64,000 bases of DNA from the NCBI GenBank assembly GCA_020633325.1, contig JACKDX010000001.1, positions 930,001 to 994,000 of the forward strand, in the 5' to 3' direction. Below, one piece after another: positions 45,801-54,159 of the stretch. The notes beneath the pieces were generated by a model. It was not told the origin of the DNA. It was given only the letters and a program-made list of their open reading frames with translations, and did not search any database. Origin of the DNA: Myxococcales bacterium (GTDB taxonomy: Bacteria > Myxococcota_A > Polyangia > Polyangiales > GCA-016699535). How positions within the stretch are numbered: position 1 is the first letter of the stretch; each line of letters begins with the position of its first letter. The translations under genes and the position numbers were made by a program.

Positions 45801-45959
45801 CAGCGCCCCTTAGCCACCGTGGTCATCGGCGGCATTATCTCTGCGACAGCATTGACGTTGCTTGTTTTTCCAGTGGTCTATGTCTGGCTGGGCGGCGAGA
45901 AAAAGAAGACTCAGCCTGTTCATATGGCCAACGTTCCCGAGAAGTCGGGATCGCCATAG
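42813..45959 (+). CDS. Heavy-metal RND efflux pump (CzcA-type, HME family)
   Basis: A 1048-residue inner-membrane proton/metal antiporter with the usual two large periplasmic loops and twelve membrane helices. The proton-relay motif in helix 4 is DFGLIVDGAVIIVEN (about residues 398-412). This DFGxxxDGxxxxxEN form is typical of the divalent cation (Co/Zn/Cd/Ni) group rather than the Cu/Ag group. C-terminal GVGFIALFGVAVLNGLVLVS is also family-specific. It starts 3 nt after the adaptor gene. Its last 40 bp overlap the convergent DUF1552 gene. The exact metal is inferred from the motif only. Confidence 0.95.
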   Translation: MKLVALLVRWSLANRAIVLVCAVVFIGVGMRSAFELPIDAVPDVTDVQVQVITAAPALSPVEVEQYVSIPVERAMAGVPHAKEVRSVSKYGLSVVTIVFEEDTELYFARQMVHERMSEAESAIPQQYGIPEMGPISSALGEVYQFTVRNPKMTLMQLEELLDWTIAPLLRTVPGIVEVNSFGGEDKQYQVVLDPQRLQATGVSIAQVTEALEKTNANAGGGYIEHNRQHFVIGTRGLVRSLEDLKRVVIGATPEGIPITIATVGDVQFGPRLRRGAATMDGKGETVVGVALMLMGENSRTVTKGIQSKLREIEARLPEGTRIEAFYDRAKLVNRTIKTVGTNLAEGALLVVLVLLLLLGDIRAGLVVATVIPLSLLFAVTVMNALGMSGNLMSLGAIDFGLIVDGAVIIVENAVRRLSEAQKIEGRPLVLAARTTIIERATLEVCSASVFGVAIVAIVYVPILALTGMEGKLFNPMAVTVLLALLGAFFLSLTLVPVLASAWIRPRGSHRDTWLVRTMRKLYLPVIDRLLSRPVLTIGAAVCIFACAVVLFTRLGAEFVPQLDEGDLLIEARRLPGISLTETVQTDLRIERAVLELPEVKHAVGRAGAPEIGNDPMGLEQSDIYIALRPRKEWRAGLSKAQLAEEVLHAANSSVPEVASSISQPIQMRTNELIAGIRSDVAVHVFGPDLTQLARIGEQIAEHIRAIEGAVDVRVEQVAGLPYLEVIPDRAKLARYGLTIADINKVTETMAVGHHVGQVLEGERRFGLVVKTQHGFGGSLDALEALPLRALSGQVVPLADVAEMRFVTGPAQVSRRAQSRLLTAEFNVRGRDLLSVVKEAEQLLTKSLVLPSGYRIEFGGQFEHYTEAKHRLYWVLPIVLALILFMLWLAFRSIRAALLILANVPFAVIGGIAALWLRGIPFSISAGVGFIALFGVAVLNGLVLVSFSRHLEADGLSHADAIREAAELRLRPVLMTALVASLGFLPMALSTAPGSEVQRPLATVVIGGIISATALTLLVFPVVYVWLGGEKKKTQPVHMANVPEKSGSP

Positions 45960-47284
45960 CCATTGACGCTGACCCCCAATTTGTTGCAGACGGTTGCCAG
46001 CAGCTTGTTATGGGGTTGGTTGGGAAATGATAGATAACGCCCCTGTTGCGCCATGATACCTGCGCCTCCGCCAGCGAGCATATAGAGCATCTCTTCTTGA
46101 GCATGCTTGTAACCTATGTTCTTGACCCAAAGCACCAGCGTGTGATCAAGCAGGGTCTCACCGGCCGCGCCTTCCGGCACCTCATTGAGTTTCTGGAGCA
46201 GGTACCCAAACTGCTTGTAGTAGAGCTTTTCGATTGCAATGCGGGTGAGATAGCTCGGATCGGTGGTCTTTCCGGCTTTGGCCAGGTTTGCAAAATCGTG
46301 CGCCAACTTGTGGGTGTTGTCGTCATGCTGCAGGTTGGGGATGCCTTCAGATGGCCACTGAGGGTTACCTTGATCCCCGCCTACGCCCCCTGAACCTCCA
46401 AGCTGCACAACGCCGACACGGCTCACGCCGCACGCCAAGGCTTGCACCATCACATCCATATGCAAGCGCCCAATCTGGGGGAAGTTTGCGACGGTCAGCC
46501 CGATGGCGTTAGGGGCTTGCGGGGTGCTGCTGCAGCTGACGACGTTGCTGAGTTTCGCTTCGAGCACATCCATAGCATCAAGTTGTTGCTGAAGCTTTTC
46601 TTGATCGGCCTTCGGCAGGCGTGCGCGTAACGAACTCACATTGCCCGACACGGTATCGAGCAGTCTGCGCCGTTGCGCGTTATAGGCGTCCTGATCGCCG
46701 GGGTTGCCTTGAAACCCGGAAAACAGCGCATCGAATGCGGTTTTGGGGCTCGGGTATGAGTCGGCCTTTTGACTTCGATCTGTGTACGAAACGGTGCCAT
46801 TGGCGCCGCCCCCCGTCAGTGCGCCGAGATAAAGATGCGTTGCGTTCCATCGTTGAGCGATGAACTGATCGACAGACTGACCGCCGCCATAGAAATCGGT
46901 GTTGCCGCTCCCGTATACCGCATTCGGGACGCCCGTGAGCATCCATCCGATGCCTCGGTGGCCTCCCGATCCCTTGTCTTTATCGAGGATGCCTTTCGTC
47001 TGTAGGTCTCCGATCATTGTCAGCTTCGATACGTGAGGCCCCAAATAATCTTTCATGATGGCATGCAGCTGCGTGGCTTGAAGGGCCTGGCCGTGCGCCA
47101 TGCCAGCGGTTTTCCAAAAGGATTTGTTGATGGGCTCATTGGGCGAGAAAAACACTACGAAACGCTTCGGAACGCTGCTGGCCTGTGCGAGCGCGCTGGG
47201 CATGAAGCGAAGAAACGGAACGCTTGCCGCAGCGGCGCCCAACCCTTGCAACATGGTACGACGTGCTAGTTTCTTATACCGCAT
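45920..47284 (-). CDS. DUF1552 protein with Tat signal
   Basis: A 454-residue exported protein of the DUF1552 family. The N-terminus MRYKKLARRTMLQGLGAAAA has an RRxMLxxL twin-arginine motif followed by a hydrophobic stretch ending at ALA. The mature part begins KRFVVFFSPNEPINKSFWKT. The family is almost always next to a DUF1592 gene in Planctomycetes and Myxococcota. Its biochemical activity is unknown, though a sulfatase-like fold has been suggested. The 3' end overlaps czcA by 40 bp in the opposite direction. The DUF1592 gene lies 9 bp upstream. Confidence 0.9.
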   Translation of the reverse strand: MRYKKLARRTMLQGLGAAAASVPFLRFMPSALAQASSVPKRFVVFFSPNEPINKSFWKTAGMAHGQALQATQLHAIMKDYLGPHVSKLTMIGDLQTKGILDKDKGSGGHRGIGWMLTGVPNAVYGSGNTDFYGGGQSVDQFIAQRWNATHLYLGALTGGGANGTVSYTDRSQKADSYPSPKTAFDALFSGFQGNPGDQDAYNAQRRRLLDTVSGNVSSLRARLPKADQEKLQQQLDAMDVLEAKLSNVVSCSSTPQAPNAIGLTVANFPQIGRLHMDVMVQALACGVSRVGVVQLGGSGGVGGDQGNPQWPSEGIPNLQHDDNTHKLAHDFANLAKAGKTTDPSYLTRIAIEKLYYKQFGYLLQKLNEVPEGAAGETLLDHTLVLWVKNIGYKHAQEEMLYMLAGGGAGIMAQQGRYLSFPNQPHNKLLATVCNKLGVSVNGYGDPDFSGTLAI

Positions 47285-47293
47285 GATAACTCC

Positions 47294-48892
47294 CTAGTTG
47301 GTTGCGATGCCGACGAAGCGGAAGGCATCACTCTTTGCAATAGCTACGATCAAATCCTTGATGAGACCCTCACTATCAGTGAAAGTGGCTTGGAGATCTT
47401 GGACGAGCGCCTCGTCGCCCTTCGCCTCCTCGCGGCGCAGCGCATAGCGGTACCACTGCTTTGTCATGCAGTCTTTGACCCCCTGGCTGGCCGAGAGCGC
47501 GTCCGCCAAAGCTGGCACATCGCTGAGAGACCCAGGAACATCGTCGGGCCCTGCGTTAACTGTGAATCCTGGGTTTTGAGCGAGCGCATCGAACTGCCCG
47601 ATGGCGTCGTATTTCCCAAAGCCCGCCCCGATAGGATCCATGAGCGTGTGGCAGCCGGCGCAGACAGGGTTTGCAAGGCGCTCTTCGGAGGTGGCATCAG
47701 GATCGACATCTGGCGGCGGATCCGGCATGTGCTGACAAAACAACTTCTCGCGCACGAACTTGCCCCTGAACACGACCGATGGCTCTGCTGTAGCTGACGT
47801 GCGGGTAAGCCAAGAGGCCTGCGTAAGGATGCCCCCGCGCTGAGCCGGGTCAAAATCCACGCGCTGAAAATCTCCCGTGACATCGAGCCCATACACCGGC
47901 GCCAGTGCACCGTTGACGAACGAATAGGGCGCCGACAAAAGGGCATCGAGTGAACCTTCTCCTTCAAGCACCACATGCTCGGAAAAACGCATGGTTTCTT
48001 CCATCATGTCGTCAGCAAGCGCCACATTCCATTCCGGGAAGGCCTCAGCGTTTTTGCTGAGATCGGAGAGACCCGAAAGCCCAAGCCATTGACGATGAAA
48101 GCTCCGCACACCCTGGCCAGCTTTTTGATCGTCAAGCATACGTCGCGCCTGCGCTTCGATGCCCTCGATATTACTCAGCGCGCCTTCTTCCGCCGCGGCA
48201 AGAAGGGCATCGTCGGGCATGGACTGCCATAGAAAGTACGAGAGACGTTGGGCTACTTCGTAAGAGGTGAGTGCGGTCAGCTTGGCATCCGCTTCTGGGG
48301 CCTCACCGAGCTCGGTGAGAAAGAAGAATTGGGGCGAGATAAGCATGGCTTCGATGACCAGTTGAACGCCCATGCTGGCAGACCAAGTGGTCTTGCCGTC
48401 TTGATATAAAGCCAGAAGCGCTGCTTTTTCGTCATCGGTCAAGGGCCGACGAAACGCGCGCAGGCCAAACGTACCTATAAAGTTGCCCACGCAGGTCTCA
48501 TCAGTCGGCTCGCAACCTACAACGTCGGACATGCGCTCAGAGACAACGTGTTCTGCCATCTCCTTGGCAGCCGATGCATACTGATCGAACTGCAATTGGG
48601 ACAGACCGGAGACGGAGTTGGATTCAAAGCCGCCGACTCGCTCATCCTCAGAAAACTCATTAGCAGGATTGGTGGTGTCGCCTAACAAATCACGCACCGT
48701 ATTATTGTATTCAACGCGAGTCAGCCGTCGAAATTGTGGCGGCGGAAGCTCGGTGGCGAGCAAGGGGGCAGGCCCCCCTTTTCCGCCGGGATCAACGGAA
48801 CTGTTTCCGATTAGCCCGAGGCAGCCTGCCGATCCGAAAACCACCAGCAGGGCTACAGGTGTGAGGTGATGCGCGCGTGTGAAGACTGGCAT
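47294..48892 (-). CDS. DUF1592-family cytochrome-like lipoprotein
   Basis: A 532-residue protein with a lipoprotein signal (LLVVFGSAGC). It shows the DUF1587/1592/1588/1585 block order: RRLTRVEYNNTVRDLLGD near the start, FGLRAFRRPLTDDEKAAL, GILTQASWLT...SVVFRGKFVREKLFCQ, and PVCAGCHTLMDPIGAGFGKYD. The CAGCH motif is a c-type heme site, so it may be an electron-transfer protein working with the DUF1552 partner. ATG 48892 is used; a GTG two codons upstream is possible. Function is not established for the family. Confidence 0.9.
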   Translation of the reverse strand: MPVFTRAHHLTPVALLVVFGSAGCLGLIGNSSVDPGGKGGPAPLLATELPPPQFRRLTRVEYNNTVRDLLGDTTNPANEFSEDERVGGFESNSVSGLSQLQFDQYASAAKEMAEHVVSERMSDVVGCEPTDETCVGNFIGTFGLRAFRRPLTDDEKAALLALYQDGKTTWSASMGVQLVIEAMLISPQFFFLTELGEAPEADAKLTALTSYEVAQRLSYFLWQSMPDDALLAAAEEGALSNIEGIEAQARRMLDDQKAGQGVRSFHRQWLGLSGLSDLSKNAEAFPEWNVALADDMMEETMRFSEHVVLEGEGSLDALLSAPYSFVNGALAPVYGLDVTGDFQRVDFDPAQRGGILTQASWLTRTSATAEPSVVFRGKFVREKLFCQHMPDPPPDVDPDATSEERLANPVCAGCHTLMDPIGAGFGKYDAIGQFDALAQNPGFTVNAGPDDVPGSLSDVPALADALSASQGVKDCMTKQWYRYALRREEAKGDEALVQDLQATFTDSEGLIKDLIVAIAKSDAFRFVGIATN

Positions 48893-49105
48893 GACCACTC
48901 GTAGGGAGCAAGATCAATGCCGAAGGGAGGGTGTGAAATATATGAACGATTTCAATGGGTAAGCAAGGGTGGGATGGAGCACGCGACGCGCCACGGAACG
49001 AGACGGGCTCCAATAGCGCGCCTTGTGCTCCTCGTTGCCGAGCGCGGTCTATTGAAATCACGTCGTTACTATGCATTCCCGGTTGGCATGACATATGCTT
49101 AGGGG
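48893..49105. other. Divergent promoter region, no features recognised
   Basis: About 210 bases between a leftward lipoprotein gene and a rightward secreted-protein gene. No repeat or hairpin of note was found. Confidence 0.3.
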
Positions 49106-50047
49106 ATGATGCGCGATTTTCAGAGTTTCCTAAGGCTGCTCGGATGTCTGTGCCTGGCAGCGAACCCGGCCGCGGGTTTGACCGTTGGGTGTAACGGAGA
49201 CCTCGACGACGACACTGTGAGCGATGTGCGTGTCGAGGATGGCACCGAAAACGATGACGCAGAATCCGATGCTTATTGGGATGATGATGTGCTCGATGCT
49301 GCGATGGACGTGCATGACGAAGATGTCCCGCCTCCTCCCCCTCCTCCGCCGCCGGGCAGCTTGGACTGTGCTTCCATCACGGGCGTACTTTTGTGTGAGG
49401 ACTTTGAGTCGGGCACAATACGCAGCAATATTTGGACCAAAGACATAAAAAACGGCGGCGCCGTGGATGTTTCAGGTGCCGTAGTCAAGCAGGGGGCGCA
49501 TGCCTTGCGTGTCGTCCTCCCGACCGCGACGAGTGCCAAAGGATATATTCAAGTCAGCAATGTCTTTCCGGTCGCGAGCAACCACATCTTCGGGCGCGTA
49601 TACTTTTATATCGCGCCGGAGGTAGTGGGCGTACACAACGAGGCCTTCTATATTAAGGGGCCGCTCAACTATAATGGCACCCAAGGAGACGCGCTCTATC
49701 GGCTCAGCTCTTCTGGTAAATCTGACAACTTTGGTAGCCGCTACAACCATCCGTATATTCATGAGCACGGGGGTCTCAAGAAAGGTTCGTACCCCATAGG
49801 AAAAAATAAATGGGTGTGTATCGAATGGGAATACGATGGGCCGCACAACGGCATGCGTTACTGGTTCGACGGAACGGAAGCGACGACCATGACTGTGACC
49901 GGGCACGAGGATCCCGTTTGGAAGGCACCCTCTTTCCGAACCTTTTCTTTGGGCTATCAAACTGTGCAGCAGGGTGAGAAGCCATCGACCATTTATTACG
50001 ACGCGCTGGTGCTCGATACCGAGCGTATTGGCTGCGGCGCGCCCTGA
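49106..50047 (+). CDS. Secreted Asp-rich protein with concanavalin-like C-terminal domain
   Basis: A 313-residue protein. A signal sequence (LRLLGCLCLAANPAAG) is followed by GC at residues 28-29, a possible lipid anchor. Residues about 30-72 are very acidic, then comes a nine-proline hinge. The C-terminal ~230 residues are all beta with LCEDFESGTIRSNIW, HALRVVLPT and YYDALVLDTERIGC, resembling the jelly-roll of polysaccharide-lyase or glucanase-like proteins. A glycan-binding or degrading role is plausible, but no catalytic pair was identified. The ribosome site is AGGGG adjacent to two tandem ATGs. Confidence 0.75.
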   Translation: MMRDFQSFLRLLGCLCLAANPAAGLTVGCNGDLDDDTVSDVRVEDGTENDDAESDAYWDDDVLDAAMDVHDEDVPPPPPPPPPGSLDCASITGVLLCEDFESGTIRSNIWTKDIKNGGAVDVSGAVVKQGAHALRVVLPTATSAKGYIQVSNVFPVASNHIFGRVYFYIAPEVVGVHNEAFYIKGPLNYNGTQGDALYRLSSSGKSDNFGSRYNHPYIHEHGGLKKGSYPIGKNKWVCIEWEYDGPHNGMRYWFDGTEATTMTVTGHEDPVWKAPSFRTFSLGYQTVQQGEKPSTIYYDALVLDTERIGCGAP

Positions 50048-50117
50048 CGCCATCATCGATGTCAAATCGATTCAATTAGCTGCTCTCCTTTTTGTGGTGT
50101 AAAAGTGGTGCCTGCCC

Positions 50118-52928
50118 ATGTCTGCCAAGCGCCACGCCCATCCGTATGCAGAGTTCTTGAATCGCGTGCAAAAGCCTGCGCGCTATGTAGGCGGGGAGCA
50201 TGGTGAGGCCGTCAAGGATTGGGATGGCGCAGCCTCGCGCATATGCCTGGCATTTCCTGATCTGTACGATATAGGCATGAGTCATCTTGGGTTCAAGATT
50301 CTCTATTCCATTATCAATAAACATCCCCAACTGCTTGCTGAGCGGGTCTATGCCCCCTGGACGGATTTAGAAACCGAGCTCCGCGCGCACTCGGAACCGT
50401 TGCGTTCCTTGGAAAACTGGCGCGCACTTTGCGAGTTCGACATCGTAGGTTTTTCGCTGCAATTTGAGCTGACCTACACCAATGTTTTGCTGATGCTTGA
50501 GCTCGGTGGGGTGCCCTTGCGGAGCTGTGACCGAACGGAGGGCGACCCATTGGTGATTGCAGGCGGTCCGACGGCGACGCATGCAGAGCCGCTCGCGCCT
50601 TTCATCGATGCGTTTGTGATCGGCGACGGTGAGGAAAAGACGCCTGAACTGATGTTGACTTGGCACGCACTCAAACGCGCAGGGATGCCGCGAAGAGCGC
50701 GGCTAGAGCAACTGGCCCGATTGGGCGGCATCTATGTCCCGTGCTTGTATCAGAGCAGCAAGCAAGCCGACACGGGCCTCACGGTAATCGAGCCGCCCAC
50801 CGATGATACCCCTTATCCTATCAAACGCGCATTCATCCCAGACATTAGCGAGCATCCGTTTCCGAGTGACGGGCCTGTGGCCGCGACTCAAACGGTGTTT
50901 GATCGTGTTTCTGTAGAAATTGCCCGCGGCTGCACCGAAGGTTGCCGCTTTTGTCAGGCAGGCATGATCTACAGGCCAGTTCGCGAGCGCACTCCTGAGG
51001 ACATAACGAAGTCCCTGCTCAGTGCCGTCAAGGCGGGCGGGTACGACGAAGCATCGTTAACGTCGCTCTCCACCGCGGATTACAGCGCTATTTCACCGCT
51101 GATTCACGACGTGATGAATCGTCTGGCGCCGGAGAATGTGTCACTGTCGGTGTCATCGTTGCGGGCGTATGGCCTAAACGAGGACTTGCTGGATGACATC
51201 CGTCGTGTGCGCGCAACGGGACTCACTTTTGCTCCTGAAGCAGGCACCCAGCGCATGCGGGATGTCATCAACAAGAACATCACGGAAGAGCAATTGATGC
51301 AGACCGCAGAGCGCGTCTTCTCTCGTGGATGGTCAAAGATGAAGTTGTACTTCATGCTTGGTTTGCCGACTGAGGAAGACGAAGACGTGCTGGGCATCGT
51401 GCAAACAGGTGCACGCGCTCAAAAAGTTGGCCGCAAGCTTCAGAAAGGCGCACCCAAGGTCACCGTCAGCGTGAGCACGTTCGTGCCCAAGCCGCACACG
51501 CCGTTTCAATGGTGTGCCATGGACAGTGTGGATTCTGTACTTCGCAAACAGTCGCTGTTGAAACAAGAAGCCCGATCTTTACGGGTCCAGCTTCGCATGC
51601 ATGATTGCGCAGGGTCATGGCTCGAAAGCATTCTGTCGCGTGGGGACCGTGCCCTCGGTGACGTGATTGAGACTGCTTACAAAAATGGGGCACGCTTTGA
51701 CTCCTGGCAAGAGCAATTAAAGCTCCAAGCATGGCAAAATGCGCTCGCCGCGCATGGGATTGACCCCGACGTTTACCAGCGGACGCTTGCAGTAGAGGCG
51801 CGATTACCCTGGGACCACATCGACGTCGGGTTAGAAGGTGGCTTTTTATTGCGGGAGTATCGTAAGGCGTTGCGCAATCGGCTGAGCCCACCTTGTGGCA
51901 AAGCGATCAACATGTTCGTGCACCACACCAATCTTGCAGAGGCCGAAAGCGATCAGCGTAAGCTCATTTGCTATCATTGTGGAATTGCTTGCGACATGAC
52001 CAAGATGCGCCAAAAGCGTATCGATCATCTGCATACGCTAGGGGCCAAGGAAGCGCGCAACTCTGCGATATCGTTGGTAAAAAAGGTTCCCGCAGCAGCG
52101 CCGGCAATGCCGCCGCTTAGGCCCGATCAGGGACGTGTTGTACGGATGCGTCTGGCCTACACCAAACTGGGGCGCGCGGTGTACAGCTCACACTTAGACC
52201 TGGTGCGGCTTATCCCTCGTATATGTCGTCGGTTGGAGCTGCCGCTGCGTTATTCCGAGGGGTTTCATCCCAAGCCGGACATGAGCTTCGGGCCGGCTCT
52301 GTCATTGGGAACAGCGTCCTTAGGGGAGTATGTGGATATAAGCCTCGCCGCCGATACGAACCTGCCGTTCGAAGAAGTGTGCGCAAGGCTCGTGTCGAGC
52401 GAGGTCGAGGGAATCTGCATCGAGAAGGCAGTCCATTTGGAAAAAGGGGATCACTCCTTAGGCAAAGTGATCAATCAGGCTTGGTATGTGGCTGCGGTTC
52501 CACGCATAGCGCTTGCTCAGTTCAATCTATTGGATCCATCCGCACTTTCGAAACGCGTCCAGGAAAGGTTAAGTGAGCCTTTAGCAGTCTGGCGCGATGT
52601 AAAGGGGATCAAAAGGCGGATCAACGTCAGCCGCTACGTGTCCTCGGTTGAGGTGGGGAGGGGGGCCGAGGTTTTGGCGCAGGCGGGATACATCGGAGGG
52701 TTCGTCCCCATGCGGTTTGTGATGGGCATGGACTCAAAGGGCAGCGCAAAGGCGTCGGAGGTCATGGAAGCGTTGCTGGGCGATCTCGAGCTTCCCTTGC
52801 GAATCGTCAGGGAAGGCCTCATGTATTGCTGTCCGGAAGGCGTATTTTCGCCGTTAGATCTAGAGAATCTAAGGGCCTTGCCCGAACAGGCGACGTGCGG
52901 GGTTGCCGGGACAGCCTCGGCAGCATAA
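50118..52928 (+). CDS. B12-binding radical SAM protein TIGR03960 fused to TIGR03936/DUF2344
   Basis: A 936-residue cytosolic enzyme. The N-terminal ~200 residues resemble a B12-binding domain (ADLYDIGMSHLGFKILYSII-type sequence). The radical SAM core carries the [4Fe-4S] motif CTEGCRFCQ at about residues 273-280. From about residue 670 the DUF2344 domain starts (RMRLAYTKLGRAVYSSHLDL, RRLELPLRYSEGFHPKPDMS), ending in an RNA-binding-like region. Fused proteins of this kind are widespread; the reaction is unknown, tRNA or ribosome modification being suspected from the C-terminal domain. The Fe-S cofactor suits the SUF and YgfZ genes in this window. Confidence 0.93.
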   Translation: MSAKRHAHPYAEFLNRVQKPARYVGGEHGEAVKDWDGAASRICLAFPDLYDIGMSHLGFKILYSIINKHPQLLAERVYAPWTDLETELRAHSEPLRSLENWRALCEFDIVGFSLQFELTYTNVLLMLELGGVPLRSCDRTEGDPLVIAGGPTATHAEPLAPFIDAFVIGDGEEKTPELMLTWHALKRAGMPRRARLEQLARLGGIYVPCLYQSSKQADTGLTVIEPPTDDTPYPIKRAFIPDISEHPFPSDGPVAATQTVFDRVSVEIARGCTEGCRFCQAGMIYRPVRERTPEDITKSLLSAVKAGGYDEASLTSLSTADYSAISPLIHDVMNRLAPENVSLSVSSLRAYGLNEDLLDDIRRVRATGLTFAPEAGTQRMRDVINKNITEEQLMQTAERVFSRGWSKMKLYFMLGLPTEEDEDVLGIVQTGARAQKVGRKLQKGAPKVTVSVSTFVPKPHTPFQWCAMDSVDSVLRKQSLLKQEARSLRVQLRMHDCAGSWLESILSRGDRALGDVIETAYKNGARFDSWQEQLKLQAWQNALAAHGIDPDVYQRTLAVEARLPWDHIDVGLEGGFLLREYRKALRNRLSPPCGKAINMFVHHTNLAEAESDQRKLICYHCGIACDMTKMRQKRIDHLHTLGAKEARNSAISLVKKVPAAAPAMPPLRPDQGRVVRMRLAYTKLGRAVYSSHLDLVRLIPRICRRLELPLRYSEGFHPKPDMSFGPALSLGTASLGEYVDISLAADTNLPFEEVCARLVSSEVEGICIEKAVHLEKGDHSLGKVINQAWYVAAVPRIALAQFNLLDPSALSKRVQERLSEPLAVWRDVKGIKRRINVSRYVSSVEVGRGAEVLAQAGYIGGFVPMRFVMGMDSKGSAKASEVMEALLGDLELPLRIVREGLMYCCPEGVFSPLDLENLRALPEQATCGVAGTASAA

Positions 52929-52935
52929 ATTGCCG

Positions 52936-53556
52936 ATGGTGAACGGCGTCCTGCGCAGTATTTACCGGCAAGGCGCGCATACAGCAGAGCGTCGCTGGAA
53001 GCACTTTCTCACCTGGGGCAAGCCGTCTGAGTGGGCCAAGCGGCTGAAGTATCACCGGGTGGCATTGGACGATACGGAGCTCACACGGCGCATGGCGAAA
53101 CTACTGCCCGTCGCGGCGCTGACGGTGGGCATAGAGGAGGATGGGCTGCATGTGCATCTGTCCATGCCGGACAAAAAGCATCTCAACGTTTTGCTCATGC
53201 CGGGCCGCGTAAAGTTTGCCCCGGGTGGCGCCAAGGAAGTCGAGGTGTCCGTCGAACCAGCGGCATTGGCCACGCATCCCGTCGTGGGCAAGGTCGTCTC
53301 TGCGCTTGCGTGCGTGGTGGCGCAAAGTATCTGGCGCGCGGTGCTGCCGGCCCACTCTGGCGAGACGCTGCCGCCAGTCGACCACCACGCGAACGGCGTG
53401 CGCGTGGACCTGCGCTCCGTGCCCGCTGTGCGGAAGGCCGCCCAAAAGCAATGGGCGCGGACGATAATGGACCTCGTGGCCGTAAAGAGCATCCAACTTG
53501 AACGAGGACGGCTTTGGCTGACGCTCAGTTCGTTGTCAGAAACCCTAAGTGGATAG
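52936..53556 (+). CDS. Hypothetical protein downstream of the radical SAM gene
   Basis: A 206-residue soluble protein starting 7 bp after the radical SAM stop, so probably cotranscribed. A basic N-terminus (RSIYRQGAHTAERRWKHF) is followed by alternating beta/alpha content with LHVHLSMPDKKHLNVLLMPG and repeated Val/Ala-rich segments. No family was recognised. A TTG at 52903 would add 11 residues overlapping the previous gene. Codon usage looks like that of the neighbours. It converges with cysC, overlapping by 12 bp. Confidence 0.7.
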   Translation: MVNGVLRSIYRQGAHTAERRWKHFLTWGKPSEWAKRLKYHRVALDDTELTRRMAKLLPVAALTVGIEEDGLHVHLSMPDKKHLNVLLMPGRVKFAPGGAKEVEVSVEPAALATHPVVGKVVSALACVVAQSIWRAVLPAHSGETLPPVDHHANGVRVDLRSVPAVRKAAQKQWARTIMDLVAVKSIQLERGRLWLTLSSLSETLSG

Positions 53557-54159
53557 CACCGGCACATAGCCTGACCGCTGCAGGTGCTGGACCAACTGAT
53601 GTGCGCACGTATCGACATCTTCAAGCTCGGTACGAAGGGTGAGTTCAGGGTGTTCGGGAGTCTCGTAAGGCGAAGAGATGCCTGTAAAGTCGGCAATGCT
53701 ACCCGCCTGTGCCTTCTCGTAGAGGCCCTTTGGGTCGCGGCGCTTACAACCTTCAAGTGAAGCCTCGACATACACTTCAAAAAAGTCTCCCGGCGCATGC
53801 AGCGCCCGGACCCTTGCGCGATCGATGCGATACGGGGACACAAATGCAGCAAGCACGACAACGCCAGCATCCACAAACAGCTTGGTCACTTCCCCGATGC
53901 GTCTGACGTTTTCGCTGCGTCCTTCGGGCGAGAAATCCAAGTCATGATTGAGACCGTGCCGAATGTTATCGCCATCAAGCACGTAGCTAACCACGCGTCG
54001 TTCGACCAGCAAGCGTTCCACGCGGGCCGCAATGGTGCTTTTTCCTGAGCCGGACAAACCCGTAAGCCAGGCCGTGACGCCCTTATGGCCATAGGCACGC
54101 GCGCGTAGGGCCGGCGTCAGTTCTCCTGTGTGCCATAGGATGTTCTCCCGCATCGTCAT
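53545..54159 (-). CDS. cysC: Adenylylsulfate kinase CysC
   Basis: A 204-residue kinase converting APS to PAPS for sulfate activation. The P-loop GLSGSGKST is at residues 34-42. LDGDNIRHGLNHDLDFS, SENVRRIGEVTKLFVDAG and SPYRIDRARVRAL are all standard. The ATG overlaps the lepA stop (ATGA). No cysD or cysN homologue is nearby, so it either supplies PAPS for sulfation or works with unlinked sulfate-activation genes. Confidence 0.95.
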   Translation of the reverse strand: MTMRENILWHTGELTPALRARAYGHKGVTAWLTGLSGSGKSTIAARVERLLVERRVVSYVLDGDNIRHGLNHDLDFSPEGRSENVRRIGEVTKLFVDAGVVVLAAFVSPYRIDRARVRALHAPGDFFEVYVEASLEGCKRRDPKGLYEKAQAGSIADFTGISSPYETPEHPELTLRTELEDVDTCAHQLVQHLQRSGYVPVLST

